A DNA stretch of 44,936 bases, from positions 1 to 44,936 of the IMG/VR virus record IMGVR_UViG_3300010389_000032; one strand, given 5' to 3'. The notes below the pieces were generated by a model, which had not been told where the DNA came from, ran no database searches, and worked only from the letters and a program-made list of their open reading frames with translations. The first letter of the stretch is position 1. Each line of letters starts with the position of its first letter. This stretch comes from a virus. Below are positions 32,396 to 40,336 of this stretch, in pieces. The position numbers and the translations under genes were made by a program.

Positions 32396-32911
32396 TCAGT
32401 AATCTTTAACTTCTTGTGGTGTCGCATCCACAATAGCTTGTGCCGCAGCGCGTTCTTCGTCATCAGCAACGATCAGAGGGTTATCGACCATCTCAGTGCC
32501 CGTCTGGTTGCCCTCTTCATCGTAGACCGGCTGTTCCACCTGAGCATCAAGAGGTTCAATAGCCGATTGCACTAGAACGCTTTCGGTTAGTTCCTCGCCT
32601 GTCTCTGGATCAAATTCCCCAGTTGGTTGATCTTCCCAGACTTCAGGACGACCATCAGCTAGACGATACTTAGTCAGACGTGCAGTGGCCTTACGATACT
32701 CAGCCAGTTGGTAGTTGAAGGTATTGTTAGCAATGTTGATGTCGTGATTAGCAGAGAAGGCAGTCATGAAGGCATCGAAAGCACCATCACCAGTGCGGAT
32801 GGATTTCTCTCGGGCTTGCTCAGGCCAATCTCTAGCGATATAACGCTGTGCCCGCTTCTCAAGTTGGGCTTCTGTGAGAGGAAGATCACCCTTATTCACA
32901 AATATGGTCAT
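32396..32911 (-). CDS. Hypothetical acidic protein in the virion module
   Basis: This is a 171-residue protein. The helical N-terminal part (EAQLEKRAQRYIARDWPEQA) is followed by an acidic, proline-containing tail rich in Glu and Asp (TGEFDPETGEELTESV). No family is recognised. It overlaps the preceding small protein by one base. It may be an assembly helper for the large virion protein encoded upstream. Confidence 0.6.
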   Translation of the reverse strand: MTIFVNKGDLPLTEAQLEKRAQRYIARDWPEQAREKSIRTGDGAFDAFMTAFSANHDINIANNTFNYQLAEYRKATARLTKYRLADGRPEVWEDQPTGEFDPETGEELTESVLVQSAIEPLDAQVEQPVYDEEGNQTGTEMVDNPLIVADDEERAAAQAIVDATPQEVKDY

Positions 32912-33210
32912 TAGTAATCCTCCCGCTCTGCAATGATACCTACAGCGTTAAGGTTCGTGGGTGCTGTCCCGAAGACTACCGTGTAGATGAAGCCGTCGTA
33001 GCTGACCGTGTAGTCATCCCCAGAGCCTTCCTTCTGGAGAGAACCAGCGTCATAGACGAACTTAGGTTTCCAGCCACGCTCAAGAGCAAAGTCAGTCTCA
33101 GAGCCATCACCCTCGAACCAGAATACCTCTTGGACATAACGCGGTGGATTACGCAGATCAGCCAGTTCCTCGCGGAGGTTTACTGCGGGTTTAGATACAT
33201 TCACAGTCAT
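32911..33210 (-). CDS. Small virion-associated protein
   Basis: This is a 99-residue protein with a beta pattern often found attached to phage fibres and structural proteins: VFWFEGDGSETDFALERGW and SGDDYTVSYDGFIYTVVFGT. It may be a small adaptor of the large LamG-like protein whose gene ends two bases before its start. The function is not established. Confidence 0.6.
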   Translation of the reverse strand: MTVNVSKPAVNLREELADLRNPPRYVQEVFWFEGDGSETDFALERGWKPKFVYDAGSLQKEGSGDDYTVSYDGFIYTVVFGTAPTNLNAVGIIAEREDY

Positions 33211-33212
33211 GA

Positions 33213-35519
33213 TTATTCCTCCACGATCAGATTGTTGCTGGCGCTGATAGCCGTTCCTACAGCATCAGTTGTGTTGTCCACTCTACGCAGTCCTTGGAAT
33301 ACGCTACGACCAGCAGAGGTGCCCACATGAAGCAGATCAGTCACAGGGTCATGAGCCAAGGCAGTCACCGCGTCAGAGGCACCGTAGAGAGTTGCTTGAG
33401 CGTTCTCTTGGAACAGGAACTTCTCGTCCTCGTAAATCTTACGGATTTGACTGTCGCTCGGAACAGTTGCGCTAATCCGAAGCAATGCCAAGTCAGCGTT
33501 TGTGAGAGGCTCTGCCCCATCTACTGCAAGACCAACGTTAAGGACGGCAGAAGCATTGTTTAGTGTCAGTAGGGCCGATCCGGTCTCAGTATCATCCAAC
33601 GCACCATTGAGGTAAATCTTTACGTCTCCAGCGCCGTCATACAGAGCAACGAAGTGAGTCCAAACATCATTATCAACAATGCGATTGCTGGTAGCAGTGC
33701 GAGCGGTTGTGTCGTCATCGCAGGTAAAGGTCAGGAACCCAGAAGCATTGACCGCCAACGTGAACCGTTGTGCTGACACCGCGCTGTCGCGCTCAAGGAT
33801 TGTCTCAACCGCTGTATTAGCGCCTTGCTTGAGCCATCCCATCACGCAGAAGTCACCCGTCCCGAAGTCTAAATCTGCATTATAGGGTTGGCTCAAATAG
33901 TTGCTAACAGAGAACCCGCTGTAGCTAACTAAATCCGCTCCAGATTCTACAGGGGTGCGGGTCACAGTGCCGTTGACGATCAGGCCGTTGTTGTTCACCG
34001 AGCGGTCTTCGTCTGCGAGTTTGACGGAGACGTTGTCATACTTTGTAACACCAGTTCCAGACGATATTAGTCGGATTGATGTTGATGTGCTGTCGGCAAC
34101 AAAAGTTACAGAATATGGACCAGTTGTTGCGCCTAGGCTGCCAGTGTAGACAAGCTGAGTTGCGCCGAATACTTCAAGCCAAAATGCAGAAGTTGTAGAA
34201 ATTCTATCCACAGACAACACATATTTTTTGCCGATAACAGTTGTGATGGTCTGATTAGCATTGCTGTCTGAACCTGCGTTTGCAGTATCGTCTACTACAA
34301 TATATCCGCTTGCATCCCAGCTAATTACTGCATTAGTAGCACTCCACCCACTAATATCCGTATCAAACGTCCCATTCGTCACCAACTCACCAGACCCAAC
34401 CAAATCAGTATCATCGGTATCGGACAGGAAAGCACCCTTGATGTCGCCGTTTTGGTAACCGCTATTCCAAGATGATGTAACGTGAGCGACCATACCACTT
34501 GCTTGAGTGTTGGGGTCTTCTGCGAGAACCGTCAGTCCATCAGCATGACCAAAGGCGTCTAGAGACAGTCCTGTGACATTACCCGGCAGTGTATAAGGAG
34601 CAGCATCAGTATCATAATGCCCATCGCTAAAGCCATCCGCAGCGTAGGTATCCGCGTAATAGACCTGATCTGAAGCATCATCGTTGTAGAAGAGGCGATT
34701 GCTGTCGTTGAACGAAACGAAAGCCATACCCGCCGTTTCGCTGCTGTCGTAGACTGAGCCGTTATCAGCAATAACACTCACGCCACCCGCAGTTGCCACA
34801 GCAATCGTAGGCACCGGAAGCCCAGTCGCAGGGTCAATCGGGGCGTCGGGGAGGACGGTCATGGCTACGTCGTTGACGGTGTTGTTTACGATGCCCGTAG
34901 CAACGAAAGAACCAAACCCAACACCGCTGTTTCGGCCAGAGATGTTGTCGTTGTATAAAGCTACGCCAGAAAATCTGAACTTCTTGCCCGTGTCGGATAG
35001 AAAATCAACGACGTAAAGGCCTCCGTCTACGCCAGCTCCAATAGAACCGTTTTTTGCAGCCAAAGAGTAATTTGTCCCGTCAGCACCTGCGCCGATCATG
35101 TCCTGAGTTGCAACAGGACCGCCTTTGTCGATCACCATCCACATCGGCAGCGACGGATCATCCCCATCATAGATCGTGACCTTATTGCTCTCAGCCACAA
35201 TCACAGCAACCGCAGGGAACTCCCTACGACTACCACGAGTAGAAGTGTTCAGGGTCTCGTTATACCAGCTAGTCCCTTGGGTTCTCTTCCGCCATGCACC
35301 ACCGTCAGAGTCCTTCGAGGTATCATACACGAAGACATCTACAGCCGTAACTGCTTTGGTCTCTGCAATAGCTGCAAGGTCAAGGTCACTCGTGAGATTT
35401 ACGAAGGAGGGGCTATCGGTAGTGGCAAGGCCCTGATCCAGAGCATCCACAGTAGTAATAGCGTCGTTGATCTTTGTGCGAACGCTAAGACCGCCCTCGT
35501 TATTATTAAAAGTAGGCAT
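33213..35519 (-). CDS. Large virion protein with LamG/concanavalin-like domain
   Basis: This is a 768-residue protein. The first 350 residues are Asp/Gly-rich beta repeats mentioning repeated NDDASDQVYYADTY-like segments. Residues about 390-500 resemble a carbohydrate-binding module (WSATNAVISWDASGYIVVDD). Residues about 530-690 are a LamG-like sandwich (DFCVMGWLKQGANTAVETIL, WTHFVALYDGAGDVKIYLNG). It likely binds surface polysaccharides as a head or tail appendage. Its position among head genes, not tail genes, hints at a head fibre. Confidence 0.7.
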   Translation of the reverse strand: MPTFNNNEGGLSVRTKINDAITTVDALDQGLATTDSPSFVNLTSDLDLAAIAETKAVTAVDVFVYDTSKDSDGGAWRKRTQGTSWYNETLNTSTRGSRREFPAVAVIVAESNKVTIYDGDDPSLPMWMVIDKGGPVATQDMIGAGADGTNYSLAAKNGSIGAGVDGGLYVVDFLSDTGKKFRFSGVALYNDNISGRNSGVGFGSFVATGIVNNTVNDVAMTVLPDAPIDPATGLPVPTIAVATAGGVSVIADNGSVYDSSETAGMAFVSFNDSNRLFYNDDASDQVYYADTYAADGFSDGHYDTDAAPYTLPGNVTGLSLDAFGHADGLTVLAEDPNTQASGMVAHVTSSWNSGYQNGDIKGAFLSDTDDTDLVGSGELVTNGTFDTDISGWSATNAVISWDASGYIVVDDTANAGSDSNANQTITTVIGKKYVLSVDRISTTSAFWLEVFGATQLVYTGSLGATTGPYSVTFVADSTSTSIRLISSGTGVTKYDNVSVKLADEDRSVNNNGLIVNGTVTRTPVESGADLVSYSGFSVSNYLSQPYNADLDFGTGDFCVMGWLKQGANTAVETILERDSAVSAQRFTLAVNASGFLTFTCDDDTTARTATSNRIVDNDVWTHFVALYDGAGDVKIYLNGALDDTETGSALLTLNNASAVLNVGLAVDGAEPLTNADLALLRISATVPSDSQIRKIYEDEKFLFQENAQATLYGASDAVTALAHDPVTDLLHVGTSAGRSVFQGLRRVDNTTDAVGTAISASNNLIVEE

Positions 35520-35521
35520 TG

Positions 35522-35857
35522 CTATGCTCCGTCATTCCATGTTTTGGTGTCAGCCCAATAGGAGGAATCATTCCATGAGCCTAGAGTTAGTATCCAATCA
35601 AACGGCCAAGTATCTTCATAGGAGATCTCTACCTTGTCCGAAACATTGGTAGATATTCCTACGTAACCTTCTGCATTTGAGAATTGGACTGAAAAGTAAT
35701 CACCAGCCGTCAGGCCTACAAAAAAAGAATCCGTGAGATAAGATGACCCAACGCTTCCTTCTACACTTGGGAATTGGACTGAAAAACTATCTCCAGTCGT
35801 TAGATCTACAGAAACATAACCATTGGGGGATGCAGCACCAAAATCAACTCTCGGCAC
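35522..35857 (-). CDS. Small virion protein with tandem repeats and Trp-rich end
   Basis: This is a 111-residue protein using GTG at 35857, which has GGAGG nine bases upstream; the longer frame upstream reads like non-coding overlap. Two repeats, GDSFSVQFPSVEGSVG and GDYFSVQFSNAEGYVG, are followed by a Trp-rich C-terminus ending WADTKTWNDGA. The same WNDG ending occurs in the protein at 36173. It is unknown, probably a virion component. Confidence 0.55.
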   Translation of the reverse strand: MPRVDFGAASPNGYVSVDLTTGDSFSVQFPSVEGSVGSSYLTDSFFVGLTAGDYFSVQFSNAEGYVGISTNVSDKVEISYEDTWPFDWILTLGSWNDSSYWADTKTWNDGA

Positions 35858-36167
35858 TTGTAATGTCCTCCACGATAGTAATAGTGAAAGTATTCGTAGA
35901 AGTAACGACACCAGAATCTGTAGTGAACTGAATGTCACATTGGTATTGCCCAATCTCTAGAACATCAGTCTCTGCGGCTGTCTTAGAGAGGGTAAATTCA
36001 CCATTAGCACTGTCTGTCACAGTCACCGTAAGATCAACCAGAGGGTTGCTACCCTTAATCATCTGGGACTTGACTGAAGTAGAACTCAGGGAGACTGGGT
36101 TGTCAGAGTTATCTCTACGAACGCAAAGGAGTTCAAGGGTATCCCCCTGTTTGACACTTACTGCCAT
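35844..36167 (-). CDS. BppU-like beta-sandwich virion protein
   Basis: This is a 107-residue protein. MAVSVKQGDTLELLCVRRDN, VTVTDSANGEFTLSKTAAET and IGQYQCDIQFTTDSGVV form the pattern of small Ig-like baseplate or fibre adaptor domains (BppU N-terminal type). It starts five bases after the preceding gene and overlaps the next. It likely anchors an appendage. Confidence 0.65.
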   Translation of the reverse strand: MAVSVKQGDTLELLCVRRDNSDNPVSLSSTSVKSQMIKGSNPLVDLTVTVTDSANGEFTLSKTAAETDVLEIGQYQCDIQFTTDSGVVTSTNTFTITIVEDITSAES

Positions 36168-36172
36168 CTATC

Positions 36173-36427
36173 TCACTCCCCATCATTCCAATTTAAGTCG
36201 TCTCTCCAGACGCCAGCGTCAACCCAAAAGCCTTCCGTAAGAACTCCACCAGAAGGACTCACATATCCAAACTTGGTAATATAATCCAAATACCAGTCGG
36301 CTTTCCTATAAGTGACAAACCTTTTGTCGTTAGGCGACACATACTGATTACGGTCCAGATCATAAAGAATCGCATCAAGCAGGTTTGCTCTTATAGTTTG
36401 ATTGTAATCCTGCTTCGGATTGCTCAT
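36173..36427 (-). CDS. Small hypothetical protein with WNDG C-terminus
   Basis: This is an 84-residue protein. A helical N-terminus (QTIRANLLDAILYDLDRNQY) leads to a Trp-rich end, FWVDAGVWRDDLNWNDGE. It lies between the terminase and virion genes. The end resembles the C-terminus of the 35522-35857 product, which suggests a shared docking peptide. Function unknown. Confidence 0.6.
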   Translation of the reverse strand: MSNPKQDYNQTIRANLLDAILYDLDRNQYVSPNDKRFVTYRKADWYLDYITKFGYVSPSGGVLTEGFWVDAGVWRDDLNWNDGE

Positions 36428-36433
36428 CTTACG

Positions 36434-37801
36434 TTATCCTCGGAGTGAACTGCTATTGGAGTAAGCCAGTCTAAGTTTGGGGGCGCTAAAGCCCTTGAGC
36501 ATCAACTCTGTCAAGGCCCAGACCATAGCATCATACCTATCAGGAGACTTCTGACGGCCCATAGGTTCATATGTAGTCATTTGTGTCTCAAGCTGTGAGA
36601 GGCTTGCTACAGGGTCTTCAGGGTTTCTCAGGTGTCTGACCTTACCACGCTCATACAAGGCACTCACAGGCTCTGCTCTGGCGATCTTAGCACTACTTGC
36701 GTGAACACCCTTCAATGGAATGTTTGGATCAATAGTCCTGAACAGTGTTGGGATTAGGTCTTTACCCTGATTGCTTTCATAAACGATACGGGAACAACCA
36801 TGCTCATGATAGAGTTCAATAGCTTTGGTGGCCCATGCTTCAGGAAGTCCCTTGAAGGAATAGTCCCCTAAGATGTATCCTATGCCGTCTTCATCAATTC
36901 CAGCGACAACAATACCAGTCAAGTCAGATTCAACGTTAGCCGTGATAGCAGGGTCTACAGCGACAACCTTCCTTACCATCGGGGGTAGTTCATATCGACT
37001 GATCTGACAGGCATCAATCATATCAGCAGTCCATAGAGCGCCTTCGTTCTCTGTTAGGACTTCTGCGTAAATCTCTTGTCGGCCTAGTCTTGTGCCTTCG
37101 TATTGTTCTCTTAGGGCATCAAAGAAAGTGTCAGGAAGACTGTTGTTCTCAAATGAGGTGCCAGTAGTAACGACAGTCTTGGGATCTTTTAGAAAAGCCC
37201 TGACTAATACTGTGGACTTGGGTGTGGTTGTTACGCAGACCCTTGGGTGTTTTCCTAGTCGTAACCCGAATCTCAGCATGTCCCAAGTTTCTTGATCGTA
37301 AGCCCAAGCAGCCAATTCGTCACACCAAGCCATATGAAACTGAGGACCACGAAGACGTTCCGGCTCTTGGGCGCTATAAAATTCTACCTTAGCACCATTA
37401 GCCCAAGTGAGGGTTCGTTTCGTAGGAGACCACTCAGGGTATCCCATATCAGCACCACGGTAGGTCCGATCATGCTTATTGCAGAGTGCCAGAAAACCAC
37501 TGTCGCCCTTCACCATAACCCGTTCAATGTCTGAGTTAGTGGCAGCTACAGCAGCAATCCTTTTATAGCCCTTCTTGACTTGTTCTCTTACCCACTGAAC
37601 ACCAGTCCAAGTCTTTCCAAAACCACGACCAGCATTGATAAACCACACATCATAATTACCTTCCGGGGGTAACTGCTTTTCTCTAGCCCAGAACCTATAA
37701 TCGTATTTGAGTTCTTCTATTTGCTTTGGGCTTAAATCTGAAAGAGCCTCTTTGACTTGCTCAGGCGGTAGTTCTTTCAGTTTCTGTGCAGTTAGGGTCA
37801 A
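36434..37801 (-). CDS. terL: Terminase large subunit
   Basis: This is a 455-residue packaging motor. Walker A is NAGRGFGKTWTG near residue 55. Walker B with the catalytic Glu is HMAWCDELAAW near residue 148, and VCVTTTPKS is the coupling motif. The nuclease domain has VAVDPAIT (about 275), YESNQGKDL and DRYDAMVWALTEL (about 430). The likely start is TTG at 37801, preceded by a weak AAAGAG; no ATG is near. It lies 15 bases after the small subunit gene. Confidence 0.93.
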   Translation of the reverse strand: MTLTAQKLKELPPEQVKEALSDLSPKQIEELKYDYRFWAREKQLPPEGNYDVWFINAGRGFGKTWTGVQWVREQVKKGYKRIAAVAATNSDIERVMVKGDSGFLALCNKHDRTYRGADMGYPEWSPTKRTLTWANGAKVEFYSAQEPERLRGPQFHMAWCDELAAWAYDQETWDMLRFGLRLGKHPRVCVTTTPKSTVLVRAFLKDPKTVVTTGTSFENNSLPDTFFDALREQYEGTRLGRQEIYAEVLTENEGALWTADMIDACQISRYELPPMVRKVVAVDPAITANVESDLTGIVVAGIDEDGIGYILGDYSFKGLPEAWATKAIELYHEHGCSRIVYESNQGKDLIPTLFRTIDPNIPLKGVHASSAKIARAEPVSALYERGKVRHLRNPEDPVASLSQLETQMTTYEPMGRQKSPDRYDAMVWALTELMLKGFSAPKLRLAYSNSSSLRG

Positions 37802-37816
37802 GGGGGCTACTCTTTA

Positions 37817-38212
37817 TCATTCTTCAGACTTACCAAGTGCTTTCATGAGTGCATCAACAGCACTTTCGGCCTCTTCAGATTCATTCCCGACTTCTTGAGA
37901 CTGTTCTGTCGATTTAGGACTCCAGCCTCCATGACTACGAAGATAGAGTTCCTGAGACTTCCATGTGGTAGGATGCTCAGGGTCTCCATTGATTGCTTGG
38001 TTGATTACTCTAGAGCCAATAGCTTCAGTTACTCCAGCCTTAGCTGCCTCCATGTCCTGACCATAGTATTTGTAGAAACTGGTGTAGGAACCGGGAGCAA
38101 AGGCATAGGATTGAATATCAGCAAAGATCTGAGCAACAGGAACACCAGCACGAATGAGTTCCCTCACACGCTTGGCGATCTCTGGGTTCTTTTCGAGAGG
38201 CTTGTTCGCCAT
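37817..38212 (-). CDS. terS: Terminase small subunit
   Basis: This is a 131-residue protein. The N-terminal region EIAKRVRELIRAGVPVAQIF is a helix-turn-helix used for recognising the packaging site. A helical middle and an acidic tail (EVGNESEEAESAVDALMKAL) follow. GAGGAAACC precedes the ATG. It is the first gene of the leftward late operon and therefore directly downstream of the 35-bp element and the CTTAAG cluster. Confidence 0.8.
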   Translation of the reverse strand: MANKPLEKNPEIAKRVRELIRAGVPVAQIFADIQSYAFAPGSYTSFYKYYGQDMEAAKAGVTEAIGSRVINQAINGDPEHPTTWKSQELYLRSHGGWSPKSTEQSQEVGNESEEAESAVDALMKALGKSEE

Positions 38213-38302
38213 TGGTTTCCTCTTTGGATAGTTACCCCAAGCCTAATGCTCAGGGTCTGTGCTATGATAAGCGACAGAACTTGGAAGTGTCTTCTTATAG
38301 AG

Positions 38303-38485
38303 TCTTAAGTGGGTAGCTTAAGTAGCGTCTATAGGTAACGACACATAATTGATTATCATTCTCTATCAGAACTGTTCTTAAGAGAACTCTTAAGATTTCC
38401 TCTTAAGTAGTATGTCTAGGTTATTAATAATTACTTATTGGGTTATGATCTCTTAGGCAACAACCTTAAGAGGAAATCTTAAGAG
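38303..38485. repeat. CTTAAG cluster with 21-bp inverted repeat
   Basis: Seven CTTAAG palindromes occur within about 185 bp of the gene-free leader upstream of terS. The strongest structure is CTCTTAAG-N5-CTCTTAAG at 38387-38407, repeated as its exact reverse complement at 38465-38485 with 57 bp between. It may be an operator array, an mRNA leader structure or part of a packaging site. No gene lies in 38213-38493. Confidence 0.6.
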
Positions 38486-38493
38486 TCTCTACT

Positions 38494-38528
38494 TATATAT
38501 AAGTTCATTTTTTCGGGAATCTTACACA
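38494..38528 (-). promoter_or_regulatory. 35-bp control element, left-facing copy
   Basis: On the minus strand this reads TGTGTAAGATTCCCG and then ends AACTTATATATA, matching 3184-3218 at 34 of 35 bases. It faces the late operon, about 280 bp before terS. It is the best candidate for the late promoter or for the binding site of a regulator that serves both operons. Confidence 0.65.
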
Positions 38529-38634
38529 GAATTTTCAACTTTTTTACAACCTATTGGAATCTAACGAATCTTTTTTCTACCTTGTCGTGTGATTCTTGTC
38601 GTTGGTGTTGCTCCTTAGCCTCTATCTGCGTCAA

Positions 38635-38727
38635 CTAGTCACACCCTGAGCATTTTCTTTTGTTCCGGATTCTACGGTGTCTACCCCGCAACCCTAGATT
38701 GTGCTCCAGCTTTCCAGAGGGTCCCAT
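38635..38727 (-). CDS. Possible very small basic protein (30 aa)
   Basis: The frame begins at ATG 38727 with GGGGGA eight bases upstream. It encodes an Arg/Lys-rich peptide with C-x2-C at the end (RKCSGCD). It is isolated in a regulatory region, has no coupled neighbours and no recognised relatives. It may be chance. Confidence 0.3.
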   Translation of the reverse strand: MGPSGKLEHNLGLRGRHRRIRNKRKCSGCD

Positions 38728-38788
38728 AGGTTGTATCCCCCGGTCACACGCTATGGTTGTCGTTCACACCTATAGCGGGAATCCCGAA

Positions 38789-38849
38789 TGTGATCACAAA
38801 AGATACATGCAAAAGAGTGAATGTGATCACAAATCTATGGTGTGATACA
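38789..38849. promoter_or_regulatory. Operator-like TGTGATCACA palindromes
   Basis: The perfect 10-bp palindrome TGTGATCACA occurs at 38789-38798 and 38822-38831, each followed by AA or AAA and each preceded by GAA. A degenerate third copy, TGTGATACA, lies at 38841-38849. First and second centres are 33 bp apart, about three helical turns. This is what a dimeric regulator's operator looks like. The rest of 38728-39111 holds only the TTGACA-like site at 38895 and a hairpin at 39055-39093; I see no convincing gene. Confidence 0.55.
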
Positions 38850-39054
38850 AAAGCAACACGCATTCGATAAATACTTGATATCTGAAGAAAAAACTTGACA
38901 AAGAGGGGTGATTCGCTAACCCCCATGATACGCTACTGATTCGTGCAAATGCAAATCAATCGCAACTACACGACAAATAAAAAGCACCTAACGCATTGAA
39001 GCGGTATCATAATACCCCATTGCCAGAGAGCCACGGAGAGGCATGCTAGAAAGC

Positions 39055-39093
39055 CGATAGCACTAGCAGGCAGGTTACCCCCTAATGCTATCG
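39055..39093. repeat. Inverted repeat / hairpin near the gp88 cassette end
   Basis: CGATAGCA (39055-39062) and TGCTATCG (39086-39093) are perfect inverted copies separated by 23 bases, with extra pairing of CTAG-like bases inside. It lies just past the stop of the leftward small gene and could stabilise or end that transcript. No T run follows. Confidence 0.4.
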
Positions 39094-39111
39094 ACTCGCC
39101 GTCATACGGGC

Positions 39112-39258
39112 CTATGCGGGCCTCACAAGTATGATATCGGACTCGGGATACTCTTCCCGAATCCATTCCGTCACATTGTCAACTAGGTCTGGCAATTCAA
39201 CCGTTACCGAGAACTCTTCACCCAACTCATCGCGCATTAAGACATGAAAACGCTGCAT
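39112..39258 (-). CDS. Small acidic protein (48 aa)
   Basis: The frame starts at ATG 39258 with an ideal AAGGAG seven bases upstream. The protein (MQRFHVLMRDELGEEFSV..., ending IILVRPA) has a beta-beta-alpha-beta look, with a WIREEYPESD helix. It is the last gene of the GC-richer leftward cassette, 18 bases after the gp88-like gene. No family is recognised. Confidence 0.6.
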   Translation of the reverse strand: MQRFHVLMRDELGEEFSVTVELPDLVDNVTEWIREEYPESDIILVRPA

Positions 39259-39276
39259 ATTAGGACTCCTTATCCG

Positions 39277-39930
39277 TTAGTGATATTTATAAGAGACGTT
39301 AGCGACGGCCGGGTTCCAGCACGCCCTACAATCGCCGCAAGCGTTGCCTTGTTGTGGAGCCGGGCAAGCGTGGCCAACCGGATCACCCGACTTGTCATGC
39401 ACTGTTGAGGTATTAGGCCAAGACAACGGCTTATCATTGACCATGGGTGACGACACCCGAATAACTAGGTTGGGCGGAGTCTTGCGGGTTGAACGCGATA
39501 CAATCCCTATTTCGCGGGTTGGCAACCAGTGCTGGACTCCCGGAGTCTTTTCCGCGACCGCCTTGATACAGTCCAGCATTTCAACCGAGTCCAAATCCCC
39601 GGAGTCGAACCAACGGTGGAACGGTTGGCCAGTCTTTAGCGTTGCCTTGTCAATCTGGAAAACCATTGCCGCAATCCATTTATCTGGCGCGTTGGCGATA
39701 AGGGCGGTTGCCTTGATATAATTGTCTCCCCAACCTTTATTCACGCTAGGGCGCAACCGTTGAATCCGCCTTGCATAGCAACCGTGACAGATTGAACCTT
39801 CAACCTCGGCCAACCGTGAACCAACCTTGCATGCGAAGGCGTCGGTTGCGAAGGTTGACCCCGGCATTTTGCTGTTACGGGTTGAAAGCTTTCCCGCTGT
39901 TGCGGTTGCCTCTTTGAGCGTCAGTTTCAT
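39277..39930 (-). CDS. Gene product 88 family protein, cysteine-rich
   Basis: This is a 217-residue protein. Characteristic stretches are NSKMPGSTFATDAFACKVGS, EGSICHGCYARRIQRLRPSV and QPFHRWFDSGDLDSVEMLDC. A C-terminal cysteine cluster, CPAPQQGNACGDCRACW, probably binds zinc or an Fe-S cluster. This family is common in phages and plasmids but has no established function. ATG 39930 with AAGGAA upstream is chosen over a start 17 codons earlier. The gene is visibly GC-richer than the rest of the window. Confidence 0.75.
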   Translation of the reverse strand: MKLTLKEATATAGKLSTRNSKMPGSTFATDAFACKVGSRLAEVEGSICHGCYARRIQRLRPSVNKGWGDNYIKATALIANAPDKWIAAMVFQIDKATLKTGQPFHRWFDSGDLDSVEMLDCIKAVAEKTPGVQHWLPTREIGIVSRSTRKTPPNLVIRVSSPMVNDKPLSWPNTSTVHDKSGDPVGHACPAPQQGNACGDCRACWNPAVANVSYKYH

Positions 39931-39947
39931 GATAGATTCCTTGTCAG

Positions 39948-40013
39948 TTAGAGAAACAACGGCGCAAAGCAAAGGATGCAAAGCGCGGCGAGTCCTATTG
40001 CGTCCGATATCAT
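39948..40013 (-). CDS. Possible tiny membrane peptide (21 aa)
   Basis: This is a 21-codon frame, MISDAIGLAALCILCFAPLFL, one base after the stop of the 54-residue gene. It is almost wholly hydrophobic. There is no clear ribosome binding site. It fills the gap between two cassette genes and may be real, but the evidence is weak. Confidence 0.3.
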   Translation of the reverse strand: MISDAIGLAALCILCFAPLFL

Positions 40014-40014
40014 A

Positions 40015-40179
40015 CTAGCCCGCTTTCGTGTTATAGATCACAACGTCGTGCCCATTGGCGCGGGCAATATCCAAGGCGCGGCGGGCTTGCATCATTGTCA
40101 TAAGCGGAAGGCCTTCAATCGGTTGAATGATTGTTTCACCGGTAAGGCGCGTTGCTGTTGCAAGGGTATAAGTTTTCAT
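40015..40179 (-). CDS. Small hypothetical protein (54 aa)
   Basis: The frame starts at ATG 40179 with AGGGAAAG upstream. The protein reads MKTYTLATATRLTGETIIQP, then MTMMQARRALDIARANGHDV and VIYNTKAG. It has a compact alpha/beta look and no known motif. It is the first gene of the leftward GC-richer cassette. Longer upstream in-frame sequence is Arg/Pro-rich and looks non-coding. Confidence 0.6.
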   Translation of the reverse strand: MKTYTLATATRLTGETIIQPIEGLPLMTMMQARRALDIARANGHDVVIYNTKAG

Positions 40180-40295
40180 TTTGCTTTCCCTAGTTGATAC
40201 CGACTCGGGATTGAATCGGCATGAAAAGGGGAAAGAAAAACTAGGCGCGGGCGGCATTGCATCCTTACCCGTGCGCGTGACCGGCCCGTCAGACC

Positions 40296-40336
40296 GATTC
40301 CCCCGTTCCCTATATGGGCGGCGGCATAGGGGAATC
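40296..40336. repeat. Alternative hairpins in the cassette leader
   Basis: GATTCCCC (40296-40303) pairs with GGGGAATC (40329-40336). A second stem, CCCTAT (40308-40313) with ATAGGG (40326-40331), uses some of the same bases, so only one can form at a time. This resembles an attenuator or switch ahead of the leftward cassette. The surrounding 40180-40626 has no gene I can support. Confidence 0.4.

Noticed and set aside
38895-38923. TTGACA at 38895 as a full sigma-70 promoter
   Set aside because: With 16-18 base spacing the -10 position reads TAACCC or AACCCC, which is poor. It is kept only as context for the GATTCG boxes.
38941-39130. Possible tRNA-like fold
   Set aside because: An inverted repeat is present, but there is no T-loop GTTCRANYC, no seven-base acceptor pairing and no CCA-compatible end.
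38744-39166. Hydrophobic minus-strand frames in the control region (38744-38926 and 38966-39166)
   Set aside because: They have no ribosome binding site and no coupling. The second overlaps the end of the well-started 48-residue gene, and both cover operator and hairpin sequences.
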